Assembly (NCBI RefSeq): GCF_003626735.1
Contig: NZ_RBHX01000001.1
Location: 1,488,001 to 1,552,000 of the forward strand
DNA length: 64,000 bases
Direction: 5' to 3'
DNA from: Microbacterium sp. CGR2
Lineage (GTDB): Bacteria; Actinomycetota; Actinomycetes; Actinomycetales; Microbacteriaceae
Within the stretch, counting starts at the first letter, position 1. Each line of letters begins with the position of its first letter. The position numbers and the translations under genes are program-made. Positions 17,692-24,861 of this stretch are shown piece after piece. The notes beneath the pieces were generated by a model. That model searched no databases. It saw only the letters and a program-made list of their open reading frames with translations, and was not told the DNA's origin.

Positions 17692-18270
17692 ATGAGCAGC
17701 AACGCAGTTTTCGGGGCGGGATCCCTCACCGCTGGCGCGATCATCCCTGCGGCGGGCCGCGATCTGATGATCCGGAACGCCGGCCTGCCCCCTGGGGCGA
17801 CCGACGTGGCGCACGATGGGTGGCTGACGCCCGAGTTGCCGGTGCTGATCCGGAGTGATGCGAGGATTCTGCCGTTGGCCTGGTGGGGAGATCCCCAGAG
17901 CGGGTACAACCCGTATGCCGAGCCCGGTCAGATCTCGGCATTCGCGTCACGGCTCCAAGGAGCCGGTCTGCACCGCGCTGGCCCCTGGACGTTGCTGGAC
18001 CTGACAGCAGATCGACGTGACAGCATCGGGTCCTACGCGGCCGCGCTCCAGAACTCCGGCGCCACCCGAGTGGATGCCTGGGTCTATCCGGAGGGGGTCG
18101 GTCTGGCGCTCGTCTGGGCAGGCGACGAAGATGCGGGGGACGGTTCTCTGGCTGTGCATGTCGTCCCGCCCAGCTGGGTGTCCGAGCGTGCGGCCGCAGG
18201 GTCCGTCGATGACATCGATGTTTCCTGGTCGTGGGCGGATGTCATCGCGCTGCACCAGTCCCGTTCGTGA
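17692..18270 (+). CDS. Putative immunity protein, module 1
   Basis: This 192-aa protein follows the module 1 effector by 18 bp with a good GAGGAAAG ribosome site. No signal peptide or membrane segment is seen, fitting a cytoplasmic antitoxin-like partner. Features include an aromatic patch (PLAWWGDPQSGYNPY) and a C-terminal VSWSWADVIALH. I do not recognise the family. The assignment rests on its position, equivalent to the YezG-like and SUKH-like genes of modules 3 and 4. Confidence 0.5.
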   Translation: MSSNAVFGAGSLTAGAIIPAAGRDLMIRNAGLPPGATDVAHDGWLTPELPVLIRSDARILPLAWWGDPQSGYNPYAEPGQISAFASRLQGAGLHRAGPWTLLDLTADRRDSIGSYAAALQNSGATRVDAWVYPEGVGLALVWAGDEDAGDGSLAVHVVPPSWVSERAAAGSVDDIDVSWSWADVIALHQSRS

Positions 18271-18526
18271 GGATGCGTCGACGCTCGGTCTTCGCAGTGT
18301 CAGGTGACGCGCTTCTCAAAGGAGCTGTGATCTCGTACAGCGGTGACACGCTGGTCGCATCGGGCGGAGCCATCGTCGAGTCAGCCGCGTCGCAGCTCTG
18401 CGGCCGTGGTTCCCCACCGAGTCGCCGCGACCATTGGCGTAGACGCGTGACGTCGTCCACAGGACCGCGGAGTGCGTGTCGGCATCCGGATAGTCTGGGC
18501 ACAAGCCGAGGAAAGGGTCAGGGTTC
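18271..18526. other. Intergenic stretch between module 1 and the 18527 gene
   Basis: No convincing gene. A GTG at 18327 after AAAGGAG opens a short frame whose first 20 codons look mildly coding before turning random; it may be a decayed gene end. GATAGTCT near 18489-18496 is a plausible -10 for the gene at 18527. Confidence 0.4.
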
Positions 18527-19390
18527 ATGACGAACGCTTTCGGAAACGTGGATGTCGCATCCGTCCCTCGCGTCTATGGCGCGAGCGAACTGGGCGTGCT
18601 GTCCATCACCGCTCCCGGTGAGGTCCACCCGCGTGTCGAATACGTGGGCGGCGAGGTCTTCGTCGGGCTCGACGACGTGCCCGGCGGCCCGGCGATCACC
18701 CAGGGACAGGCCGAGACCTGGAAGCGGCCGTTCGCAGAGGCCGTCGCTGACGCCGTCTCTCGCGCAGGCGCTCTGCCCGAGCCCGTGGATGGCGCGATCC
18801 TCGTTCAGGACGAAGCCGTCGCGGCCTCTGTGCTGACCGAACCTGACCGGGTCGAGGGCGCGGGGGTATCGGGAGCCCCGGTGGTGTTCGCCTTTGCGCG
18901 CGACCGACTCCTGATCGTCGGGTCCGATGACGAAGCCGCGGTCACCCGGGCGCTGGACCTGGCCGAAGAGCTCTATGAAGCGGGCGGCCCGCTCGTCAGC
19001 GCGCATCCGATCGTGTTGGCCGACGGGAAGTGGGCTCCGTTCCCGTGGCGTGAGCGGTTCCCGTCGCTGGAACTGCGGTTCGAACGGATGCTTCGCCTGT
19101 TCAGCGTCCGCGCGTACGAGGCGCAGTCCGTCGCGCTGCAGCGGCCCGACGTCCACCTCGCCGATCCCAAGATCCACGTCCGCGAAGACGGCGTCACGCT
19201 CACGTTCGCGGCATGGCCGAAGGGGACGGCGACGCTGTTGCCCGTCGTCGACAACGTGATGGTCGCCGACCCGGCCGGCTCGCTCAGCGTCGCGACGATG
19301 AACGAGTTCCTCGACGCCGGTGGCGACGCGATCGTGCGCACCGGACTTTCGCCGTTGCGGTACTTCGTTCCCGGCGCGCCGCCGGCCTGA
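18527..19390 (+). CDS. Conserved hypothetical protein within the T7SS locus
   Basis: This 287-aa soluble protein starts at ATG after GAGGAAAGGG and has its own likely promoter. Visible segments include LGVLSITAPGEVHPRV, a region like ILVQDEAVAASVLTEP and HPIVLADGKWAPFPW. The mixed alpha/beta pattern faintly recalls DUF1444/YtpQ-type proteins, but this is not secure. It sits between the putative immunity gene of module 1 and the carrier of module 2, without the carrier-type promoter. It could be a chaperone or an orphan immunity protein; I do not assign a function. Confidence 0.7.
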   Translation: MTNAFGNVDVASVPRVYGASELGVLSITAPGEVHPRVEYVGGEVFVGLDDVPGGPAITQGQAETWKRPFAEAVADAVSRAGALPEPVDGAILVQDEAVAASVLTEPDRVEGAGVSGAPVVFAFARDRLLIVGSDDEAAVTRALDLAEELYEAGGPLVSAHPIVLADGKWAPFPWRERFPSLELRFERMLRLFSVRAYEAQSVALQRPDVHLADPKIHVREDGVTLTFAAWPKGTATLLPVVDNVMVADPAGSLSVATMNEFLDAGGDAIVRTGLSPLRYFVPGAPPA

Positions 19391-19417
19391 GACCGGATCC
19401 CCAGGGTGATGGGCTGA

Positions 19418-19455
19418 TCTCCCCATCGCCTCTGCACCACTCTGATCGGTAGCGT
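19418..19455 (+). promoter_or_regulatory. T7SS-box promoter of carrier gene 2
   Basis: TCTCCCCAT (19418-19426), a 23-nt spacer and TAGCGT (19450-19455), 20 nt before the GTG start. It matches the element before the other carrier genes. Confidence 0.6.
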
Positions 19456-19475
19456 CACCTGCGGAGGTGGTCGCC

Positions 19476-20183
19476 GTGGGAATGATGCTGCCGAACGAGT
19501 TGATCTGGGTGATGGACAAGTTGGGCCTCGAATGGCCCGACATCGACGAGGATGAGGTCCGCAAGGCCGCCGTGTACGTGCGCGGGTTCCGCGACGACAT
19601 GGAGACGCTCGTCCAGACCGCGGACCGCCGCATCAACGGTGAGCTCGCCGCCGCGATGACCGGGCAGACCGGCATTGCACAGGTGAACGGCTGGAACCGC
19701 AATCGATCCGAGAACGTGCAGCAGCTGCTCGACGTTCTGGGTCCCGCCGCGGTCGGCATCGACATCGCCGCCGACATCGTGCTCGCTTTGAAGGTGAAGG
19801 TGATCGTCGACGTCACGGTGACCCTCGCCCAGCTGATCCCGCTGCTGGCCGCGGGCCCCTTGGGTGCCGGTGGCGCGGCGGTGCTGATCCTCGCGCGCAA
19901 GAAGCTGTTCGCCATGGCGATGGAGGCGACCCTCGAGAAAGTCATCGACGAGGTGCTGCCGCTGGCGATCGAACCTCTCGCCGAGCAGGTCCCCGTTCTC
20001 GTCATGGCGCTGTTGGACTCTCCCGTCGTGGAGGGCAGCGTGGGCGATGTCGACGAGTTCGCCGCCGACCTCCAAGCTCTCGATCAGGCCGCCGACGACA
20101 TGGATGCCCACGCGGCCGACGTGGAAGAGCTGACCGACCGGCTGCTCGCCGACATCGCCAACCTGCAGATCTCGGGGGAGTGA
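19476..20183 (+). CDS. Stand-alone T7SS carrier domain (CpnT N-terminal/WXG100_2-like), module 2
   Basis: This 235-aa protein starts at the GTG at 19476; an in-frame GTG nine bases upstream overlaps the GGAGG site and is disfavoured by comparison with the paralogues. It opens MGMMLPNELIWVMDKLG with Trp-Pro in LEWPDIDEDE. It is the most divergent of the four: the central region reads TLAQLIPLLAAGPLGAGG where the others have MIALVAMLTNP. The downstream effector begins 4 bp after its stop. The predicted role is the same as for module 1, with divergence perhaps matching a different effector. Confidence 0.78.
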   Translation: MGMMLPNELIWVMDKLGLEWPDIDEDEVRKAAVYVRGFRDDMETLVQTADRRINGELAAAMTGQTGIAQVNGWNRNRSENVQQLLDVLGPAAVGIDIAADIVLALKVKVIVDVTVTLAQLIPLLAAGPLGAGGAAVLILARKKLFAMAMEATLEKVIDEVLPLAIEPLAEQVPVLVMALLDSPVVEGSVGDVDEFAADLQALDQAADDMDAHAADVEELTDRLLADIANLQISGE

Positions 20184-20187
20184 GACC

Positions 20188-20826
20188 ATGACGCTGAAGA
20201 AGCTGATGCGCGACATCGTGGATGCCGTGGACGGCGCAGGAAACGAGTTCAAACGAGGATTCTCGGGAGCGTTTCGCAAGCGGGGCGGGAAGCACAGAGC
20301 GGATGCGGATGCCATCCGCGGCTGGGACAAGCGGAACTCCGACCACACTCCGAAGCACCGTGGGGACGGGAAGCCGCCGACCTCCCATGCCAAGGACTAC
20401 GACATTCGCACCGATGTGCGGCGTGGGGTGGAGACGTTCGGTCATACCCCGCGGCACGCCGACCCGGACTACAACGCCGCCCGCGACCTGGGGACATCCG
20501 TGGGCAAGGACGTCCGAGGGCTTCCCGGTGACGTCATGGACGAGATCAAAGGCGTGCCGAAGAAGGCCCCGAAGCAGCTGGTCGAAGAGCTGTATGAAGA
20601 TGCGATCGGGCAGGACAGCCCTGACAAGTACGGCGTGAAGAGTCAGGGCGACATGCGCCTTCTCGCGCCGGCGAGTGAGCGAGGAGATCTGAGCGGGCTC
20701 AGCAACGCCCAGCTCGAGGAACGCTTCGGGCTGGATCCCGGCTCGCTCGACGGCGCGACCGTCGACGTCAAGGTCATCCCTGATTCCCGCTTCGTCAGCA
20801 TCGAGATCACGCGCCCGGTGGACTGA
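20188..20826 (+). CDS. Putative T7SS effector, module 2 (unknown family, no adjacent immunity gene)
   Basis: This 212-aa basic, polar protein is coupled to the carrier (4-bp gap; GGGGGAG inside the carrier end). It has an N-terminal helical segment (MTLKKLMRDIVDAVDG), a long charged linker with HADPDYNAARDLG, then a compact C terminus with KYGVKSQGDMRLLAP, LSNAQLEERFGLD and DVKVIPDSRF. No catalytic signature is recognisable and no immunity gene follows before the next carrier promoter. It may be a non-toxic cargo, an inactive toxin remnant, or a toxin neutralised by a gene elsewhere, such as the 18527 protein. Confidence 0.55.
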   Translation: MTLKKLMRDIVDAVDGAGNEFKRGFSGAFRKRGGKHRADADAIRGWDKRNSDHTPKHRGDGKPPTSHAKDYDIRTDVRRGVETFGHTPRHADPDYNAARDLGTSVGKDVRGLPGDVMDEIKGVPKKAPKQLVEELYEDAIGQDSPDKYGVKSQGDMRLLAPASERGDLSGLSNAQLEERFGLDPGSLDGATVDVKVIPDSRFVSIEITRPVD

Positions 20827-20907
20827 CCGTGGCCCTGAAGCTTCTCGTTCCGTCCTGTCGAGGTCGCGCCTGGATCATCCGGACGCTTCCGACGCCGCAC
20901 CCCGGGT

Positions 20908-20997
20908 GAGAAGTTCTACCCATGGTGTGGATAGATGCCTGCGACGTACAGTCTGTGCAGGAGGTGTCGCCGTGGGGATGATGTTGCCGAACGAGCT
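20908..20997 (+). repeat. 90-bp perfect direct repeat, copy 1
   Basis: Identical to 22762-22851, offset 1854 bp. It covers the promoter box, -10, ribosome site and first nine codons of carrier 3. Similarity continues less perfectly into the carrier gene. It reflects a recent duplication or gene conversion between modules 3 and 4. Confidence 0.95.
20915..20952 (+). promoter_or_regulatory. T7SS-box promoter of carrier gene 3
   Basis: TCTACCCAT (20915-20923), a 23-nt spacer, TACAGT (20947-20952), then 19 nt to the GTG with AGGAGG between. Confidence 0.65.
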
Positions 20998-21679
20998 CGT
21001 CTGGGTGATGGAGAAGCTCGGGTTCGAGTGGCCGGATATCGATGAGGACGAAGTGCGCAAAGGTGCTGTGCTGGTGCGCAATTTCGGCTCCGATCTGGAG
21101 GGCGTGATCCAGGCCGTCGACCGGAAGGTCAATGGTGATCTGGGTGGGGCGATGCGGGGCCAGACGGGTCCGGCGACGCTGGGCGCGTGGAACACCAACC
21201 GGTCGCAGAATCTGCAGAAGCTGATCGACATCATGCCGCCGGCGGCATCGGCGATGGACATCGGCGCGGACGCGATCTTCGCGTTGAAGATGAAGGTCAT
21301 CGCGGATGTGACGACGACGATGATCGCGTTGGTGGCGATGCTGACGAACCCGATCACCGCGGCCGGCGCGGGTCCGATGCTGATCATCAAGAAGAAGCTG
21401 TTGAATGCAGCGGTGGACATCGCGGTCGAACAGCTTCTGAATCAGTTGGCGCCGATGCTGATCGAGCCGATGTCTGAGCAACTGCCTGCGGTGATCGATG
21501 CGGTGCTGGATGCGCCGATGGTGGAGTCGACGGCGGGAGATTCGGATGAGTTCTATGCGGATCTCGCCGCGTTGGAGGACGCGCAGTCGACAATGAAGGT
21601 GCATGGGGCGGATATTCAGTCGCTGACATCCAACTTCTTTGCGGAGTTCTCCGCACTCGACTTCGGAGGCGATGACTGA
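20972..21679 (+). CDS. Stand-alone T7SS carrier domain (CpnT N-terminal/WXG100_2-like), module 3
   Basis: This 235-aa protein starts at GTG after AGGAGG; upstream in-frame ATGs lie inside the promoter and are rejected. It opens MGMMLPNELVWVMEKLG, with Trp-Pro at 20-21 and a middle helix ALVAMLTNPITAAGAG close to carriers 1 and 4. Its C terminus diverges (SLTSNFFAEFSALDFGGDD), perhaps reflecting partner specificity. The stop overlaps the effector ATG (ATGA), so translation is coupled. It probably pairs with the nuclease encoded next and targets it to the T7SS. Confidence 0.8.
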   Translation: MGMMLPNELVWVMEKLGFEWPDIDEDEVRKGAVLVRNFGSDLEGVIQAVDRKVNGDLGGAMRGQTGPATLGAWNTNRSQNLQKLIDIMPPAASAMDIGADAIFALKMKVIADVTTTMIALVAMLTNPITAAGAGPMLIIKKKLLNAAVDIAVEQLLNQLAPMLIEPMSEQLPAVIDAVLDAPMVESTAGDSDEFYADLAALEDAQSTMKVHGADIQSLTSNFFAEFSALDFGGDD

Positions 21680-22308
21680 TGAGCGTGATCAAGCCGATCA
21701 TTCGTGAGACCAAGCAGGCCGTCCTCACGGGCATGGCCCACTCGAAGGACAAGCTCCATCAACTGACAGACAATATGAACGACCACCTCGACAACGTGGT
21801 CAAGCAGGTGCGCGACAAAGACAAGTTCGACACGACGACGACTCGTGGCAGAAACGAGAAGGTGACGCACTGGGATCCGAACAGCGGCAGGCCTGTCTCG
21901 GAGCGCGGTCGCATCAACGAGGACTTCGGAAGCTCCGATCGCGGTGACAATGCGACAGCAGTGGGAAACCTCGGCACCCGCACCGATGATGGCGGACATC
22001 TCGGCGCGCACCGCTTCTTCGGGGACACCCCGGATGAGGGGATCGTGCCCCAGGCAGCCAACCTCAACCGCGGTGCGTGGAAGAAGATGGAGAACGAGTG
22101 GGCCGACTGGGTGGGGAAGGGTTTCCAGGTCGACTACAACATCGACGTCAATCCGCCTGGCGCGGTACGTCCTGATAGTTTTGACGTCGAATACACGGTC
22201 ACCAATCCGGCGACCGGCGAGGTCGTCCACCGAAACTGGCCTGAGTTCGAAAACGTCGACGGGCAGAGTTTCGACCGCGTGCCTCGTCGCGACATGCCAG
22301 AGCTTTGA
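21679..22308 (+). CDS. T7SS effector: DNA/RNA non-specific endonuclease toxin, module 3
   Basis: This 209-aa protein overlaps the carrier stop by 4 bp. Residues 1-50 are helical (MSVIKPIIRETKQAVLTG) and probably dock to the carrier. The rest matches the Endonuclea_NS_2-type fold: DDGGHL with catalytic His about 107, then NLNRGAWKKMENEW with metal-binding Asn about 130, then strands including RPDSFDVEYTV. Such domains are the tips of YeeF-type LXG toxins of Bacillus and of many polymorphic toxins. All key residues appear present, so it should degrade nucleic acid. A YezG-like immunity gene follows, the usual partner for this nuclease family. Confidence 0.85.
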   Translation: MSVIKPIIRETKQAVLTGMAHSKDKLHQLTDNMNDHLDNVVKQVRDKDKFDTTTTRGRNEKVTHWDPNSGRPVSERGRINEDFGSSDRGDNATAVGNLGTRTDDGGHLGAHRFFGDTPDEGIVPQAANLNRGAWKKMENEWADWVGKGFQVDYNIDVNPPGAVRPDSFDVEYTVTNPATGEVVHRNWPEFENVDGQSFDRVPRRDMPEL

Positions 22309-22328
22309 ACCCGTCCACGAGGAGAGTC

Positions 22329-22709
22329 ATGTCGAGTGACGTCACAGCAGATCTCATCCGCGCACTGATCGAGAACATGAAGGGCGCAAGCGACGACTGG
22401 GAGACGTTGGCCATGGTCATCGACTTCAGCGGTGGCCGGTTCAGCGGAACCCACGGATATGCGTACGCGCCGAGCGGAGTCATCTCCGCGGTGGCTTCAC
22501 GGCCATCCGCCATCCGACCGGCAGTGAACGCGTACATCGAGGATCACTACCAGCCCGGTGCAGCCCTTCCCGTCGCGATCCTCGTGCAATTCGACCGCAC
22601 CAAGGGTGAGTTCGAGGTGACCTTTGAGGATTCCGACGCATCGCGCTGGAAAGTGACTCCTGCGAACATCGACGAGATCCGCGAGAAGCTGCGCCCGTCA
22701 TTCGCCTGA
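22329..22709 (+). CDS. YezG/DUF600-like immunity protein, module 3
   Basis: The chosen start at 22329 follows GGAGAG; a longer reading overlaps the toxin stop. The 126-aa acidic protein has a helical start, DDWETLAMVIDFSGG, a strand-rich middle and a C-terminal motif FEVTFEDSDASRWKV then PANIDEIREKLRP, resembling YezG-family immunity proteins. These neutralise YeeF-type nucleases, matching the gene just upstream. It should act in the cytoplasm by binding the nuclease. Confidence 0.75.
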   Translation: MSSDVTADLIRALIENMKGASDDWETLAMVIDFSGGRFSGTHGYAYAPSGVISAVASRPSAIRPAVNAYIEDHYQPGAALPVAILVQFDRTKGEFEVTFEDSDASRWKVTPANIDEIREKLRPSFA

Positions 22710-22761
22710 TCGCCGCGAGCTGACGCCTATGGTGTCCTGACTGTCTCGACGGCGCTCAAGG

Positions 22762-22851
22762 GAGAAGTTCTACCCATGGTGTGGATAGATGCCTGCGACG
22801 TACAGTCTGTGCAGGAGGTGTCGCCGTGGGGATGATGTTGCCGAACGAGCT
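22762..22851 (+). repeat. 90-bp perfect direct repeat, copy 2
   Basis: Second copy of the repeat at 20908-20997, covering the promoter and first codons of carrier 4. Confidence 0.95.
22769..22806 (+). promoter_or_regulatory. T7SS-box promoter of carrier gene 4
   Basis: Identical to the carrier 3 promoter: TCTACCCAT, 23 nt, TACAGT, 19 nt to GTG. Confidence 0.65.
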
Positions 22852-23530
22852 GATCTGGGTGATGGAGAAGCTCGGATTCGAGTGGCCGGATATCGATGAA
22901 GACGAAGTACGCCGCGGAGCGGTGATCGTCAGCACGTTCCGTGACGAGCTGGAAGGCCGCGTGATGGCCGTCGACCGGAAGGTCAACGGCGACTTGGCTT
23001 CGGCCATGCGCGGTCAGGCCGGGCCGGCGTTCGTCGCCGCATGGAACACGAACCGCTCGCAGAATCTGCAGAAGATGCTCGATCTGCTGGGGCCGGTTCC
23101 CACGGGGCTGGATATCGCTGCCGGCGTGGTCACGGGGCTGAAGATCAAGGTCATCGCGGATGTGACGACGACCATGATCGCCTTGGTCGCGATGCTGACC
23201 AACCCGATCACCGCGGTCGGTGCAGGGCCGATGCTGATCATCAAGAAGAAGCTGCTGAACGCGGCTGTCGACATCGCGATGGAGCAGGCGCTGGGTCAGG
23301 TGCTGCCGATGGTCGTCGAACCGCTGGCGGAAGAGCTGCCCGCGGTGATCATGGCCGCGCTGGACGCCCCGGTGGTCGAGGCCGTCGCGGGCGACCCCGA
23401 CGAGTTCTACGCCGATCTCGACGCGTTGGAACAGGCTGAGGGCGAGCTTGCCATGCACGCTGGCGACATCGAGTCACTGATCGAACGTCTCGCATCCGAC
23501 CTTTCGAGCCTGAACATCACGGGGGATTGA
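22826..23530 (+). CDS. Stand-alone T7SS carrier domain (CpnT N-terminal/WXG100_2-like), module 4
   Basis: This 234-aa protein has the same GTG/AGGAGG start as carrier 3. It opens MGMMLPNELIWVMEKLG with FEWPDIDEDE. Its C-terminal half closely resembles carrier 1 (VEAVAGDPDEFYADLDALEQ; DLSSLNITGD) while its promoter and first codons are identical to carrier 3, so the gene looks mosaic. The effector gene starts 3 bp after its stop. Predicted role as for module 1. Confidence 0.8.
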   Translation: MGMMLPNELIWVMEKLGFEWPDIDEDEVRRGAVIVSTFRDELEGRVMAVDRKVNGDLASAMRGQAGPAFVAAWNTNRSQNLQKMLDLLGPVPTGLDIAAGVVTGLKIKVIADVTTTMIALVAMLTNPITAVGAGPMLIIKKKLLNAAVDIAMEQALGQVLPMVVEPLAEELPAVIMAALDAPVVEAVAGDPDEFYADLDALEQAEGELAMHAGDIESLIERLASDLSSLNITGD

Positions 23531-23533
23531 GCA

Positions 23534-24109
23534 ATGGCGAGAATCGCAGACGAGTTCGGTGAACCGATCGTCCGGGCGCTCCGCGACGCACCGGAGGCCC
23601 TGCGCCCGCTCCGTGGGGTCATCGACGGCATGCAGGCGAAGCAGCTCCGCAACCACGACGGGGTCGGCGACGTCGACGTGTACGACGGTCCGGGCGGAGC
23701 TGGTCCTGTCCAGGGGCCGCAGCTTCCCAACCCGGATGGCGACGGTCCGGTGGAGTTCAGGGTCCCGGACGACGCGACGCCGGACGAAGTCGCCCAGTTC
23801 CACGACTACGTCAACCGCAGCAATCAGTATCTTGCCGACGGGTCGTTGTCTGACTCGGGGCGTGTGAGCACCGCAGGGGAGGTCTCGCGCGAGGCCCGTC
23901 GCGAGGCTCGACTCGAACGCATCCGTGCCGCGGAAGCCGGCACGCCTTACACAGGGGTCGCGGCACACGTTCCGGATTCGACGTGGGTCGGCCGTGGCAA
24001 GCCTCCGGGGTGGGGCGATTACACTAGTCGCGTGAACTCGAGCCTCGCCGGGCAGGTCAATCGCTATCCGGTGGGACATAACCCGACGCACTTCATAGTG
24101 AGGGAATGA
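23534..24109 (+). CDS. Probable T7SS effector, Ntox15-like nuclease, module 4
   Basis: This 191-aa protein begins 3 bp after the carrier (GGGGGA ribosome site). A helical N terminus (about 1-40) precedes a linker with DDATPDEVAQFHDYVN and a basic helix rich in Glu/Arg. The C-terminal 50 residues contain HVPDSTW (His about 145, Asp about 148) and VNSSLAGQV (Asn about 168) then RYPVGHNPTHF. An H-x-x-D motif followed by an N-S-S segment resembles Ntox15-type nuclease toxins; this is recognition by motif only. A SUKH-type immunity gene overlaps its end, supporting a toxin role. Confidence 0.6.
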   Translation: MARIADEFGEPIVRALRDAPEALRPLRGVIDGMQAKQLRNHDGVGDVDVYDGPGGAGPVQGPQLPNPDGDGPVEFRVPDDATPDEVAQFHDYVNRSNQYLADGSLSDSGRVSTAGEVSREARREARLERIRAAEAGTPYTGVAAHVPDSTWVGRGKPPGWGDYTSRVNSSLAGQVNRYPVGHNPTHFIVRE

Positions 24110-24642
24110 TGACTGACTGGCCCGCAAAGATCGTGGAACTGGTGCGCGTCAAAGAGCGCATCGCGAGCCTCGACACCGACCAGATCTTCCCGTACACTCT
24201 GCCGGCCGTCGCGGCGCCGCCTGCCCGCGTGGATGCCTTCGAAGAGCACACTGGCCTGACGCTCGATGCAGGTCACCGGTCGTTCTTGGAGTCTGCGGAT
24301 GGCTGGCGCGCGTTCTTCGAGACGCAGGATTTGCTGAGCCTCGAACAGCTGGCAGCGGGCGAGCACCGAGACGTGTTCACCGCCTGGATGGAAGCTGCCC
24401 CGCCACAGGCGATCGCGGAAGGATACTCCGCGGCAACACTGCTCCCGATCGCGGTCGACCTCGAGATGCCTTTGTTCGCAGCCATGCCCGTGGTCGAAGG
24501 AAGGGTATTGAGCCAGGTTCTTTCTTTGGATCCGTCGGGCATCATCGACGACTTCGACTCGTTCGAGGCATACTTCGATTCGACCATCGCCTACACGCGA
24601 CGGAACCTGGAAGATTTCGAGTCGGGCGCTTACCGCGTGTGA
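24106..24642 (+). CDS. SMI1/KNR4 (SUKH)-family immunity protein, module 4
   Basis: This 178-aa protein overlaps the effector stop by 4 bp. An ATG at 24109 is an equally possible start. The order PPARVDAFEEHTGLTLDAGH, RSFLESADGWRAFF and ETQDLLSLEQL matches the SUKH superfamily, where a helix before FLESADGW packs on a sheet. SUKH proteins are the most common immunity partners of nuclease toxins. It should protect the producer from the module 4 effector. Confidence 0.85.
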   Translation: MMTDWPAKIVELVRVKERIASLDTDQIFPYTLPAVAAPPARVDAFEEHTGLTLDAGHRSFLESADGWRAFFETQDLLSLEQLAAGEHRDVFTAWMEAAPPQAIAEGYSAATLLPIAVDLEMPLFAAMPVVEGRVLSQVLSLDPSGIIDDFDSFEAYFDSTIAYTRRNLEDFESGAYRV

Positions 24643-24861
24643 GCGCCCGCTATCGCGCACCTGCCGAAGGTCGGGCCGATCAGGGTCCCGAAGTTCGGGG
24701 AATGGGGAGAATTCTTCCACCCCGACCGTGACAAGCGACCTGATCGGCCGTTGCGAGGTCAGAAATGCACCCTCCCGGCATGTCAGGGAAGCGTTTCTGA
24801 TCTCCTAAGCGCGAGCGGTCGAGGCCGCGCCGTGGCAGGATGTTGCGCAGGGGGTCGCTAC

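Noticed and set aside
18242..18502. Minus-strand frame in the gap after module 1
   Set aside because: Overlaps the end of the sense gene, has no ribosome site and encodes random-looking sequence.
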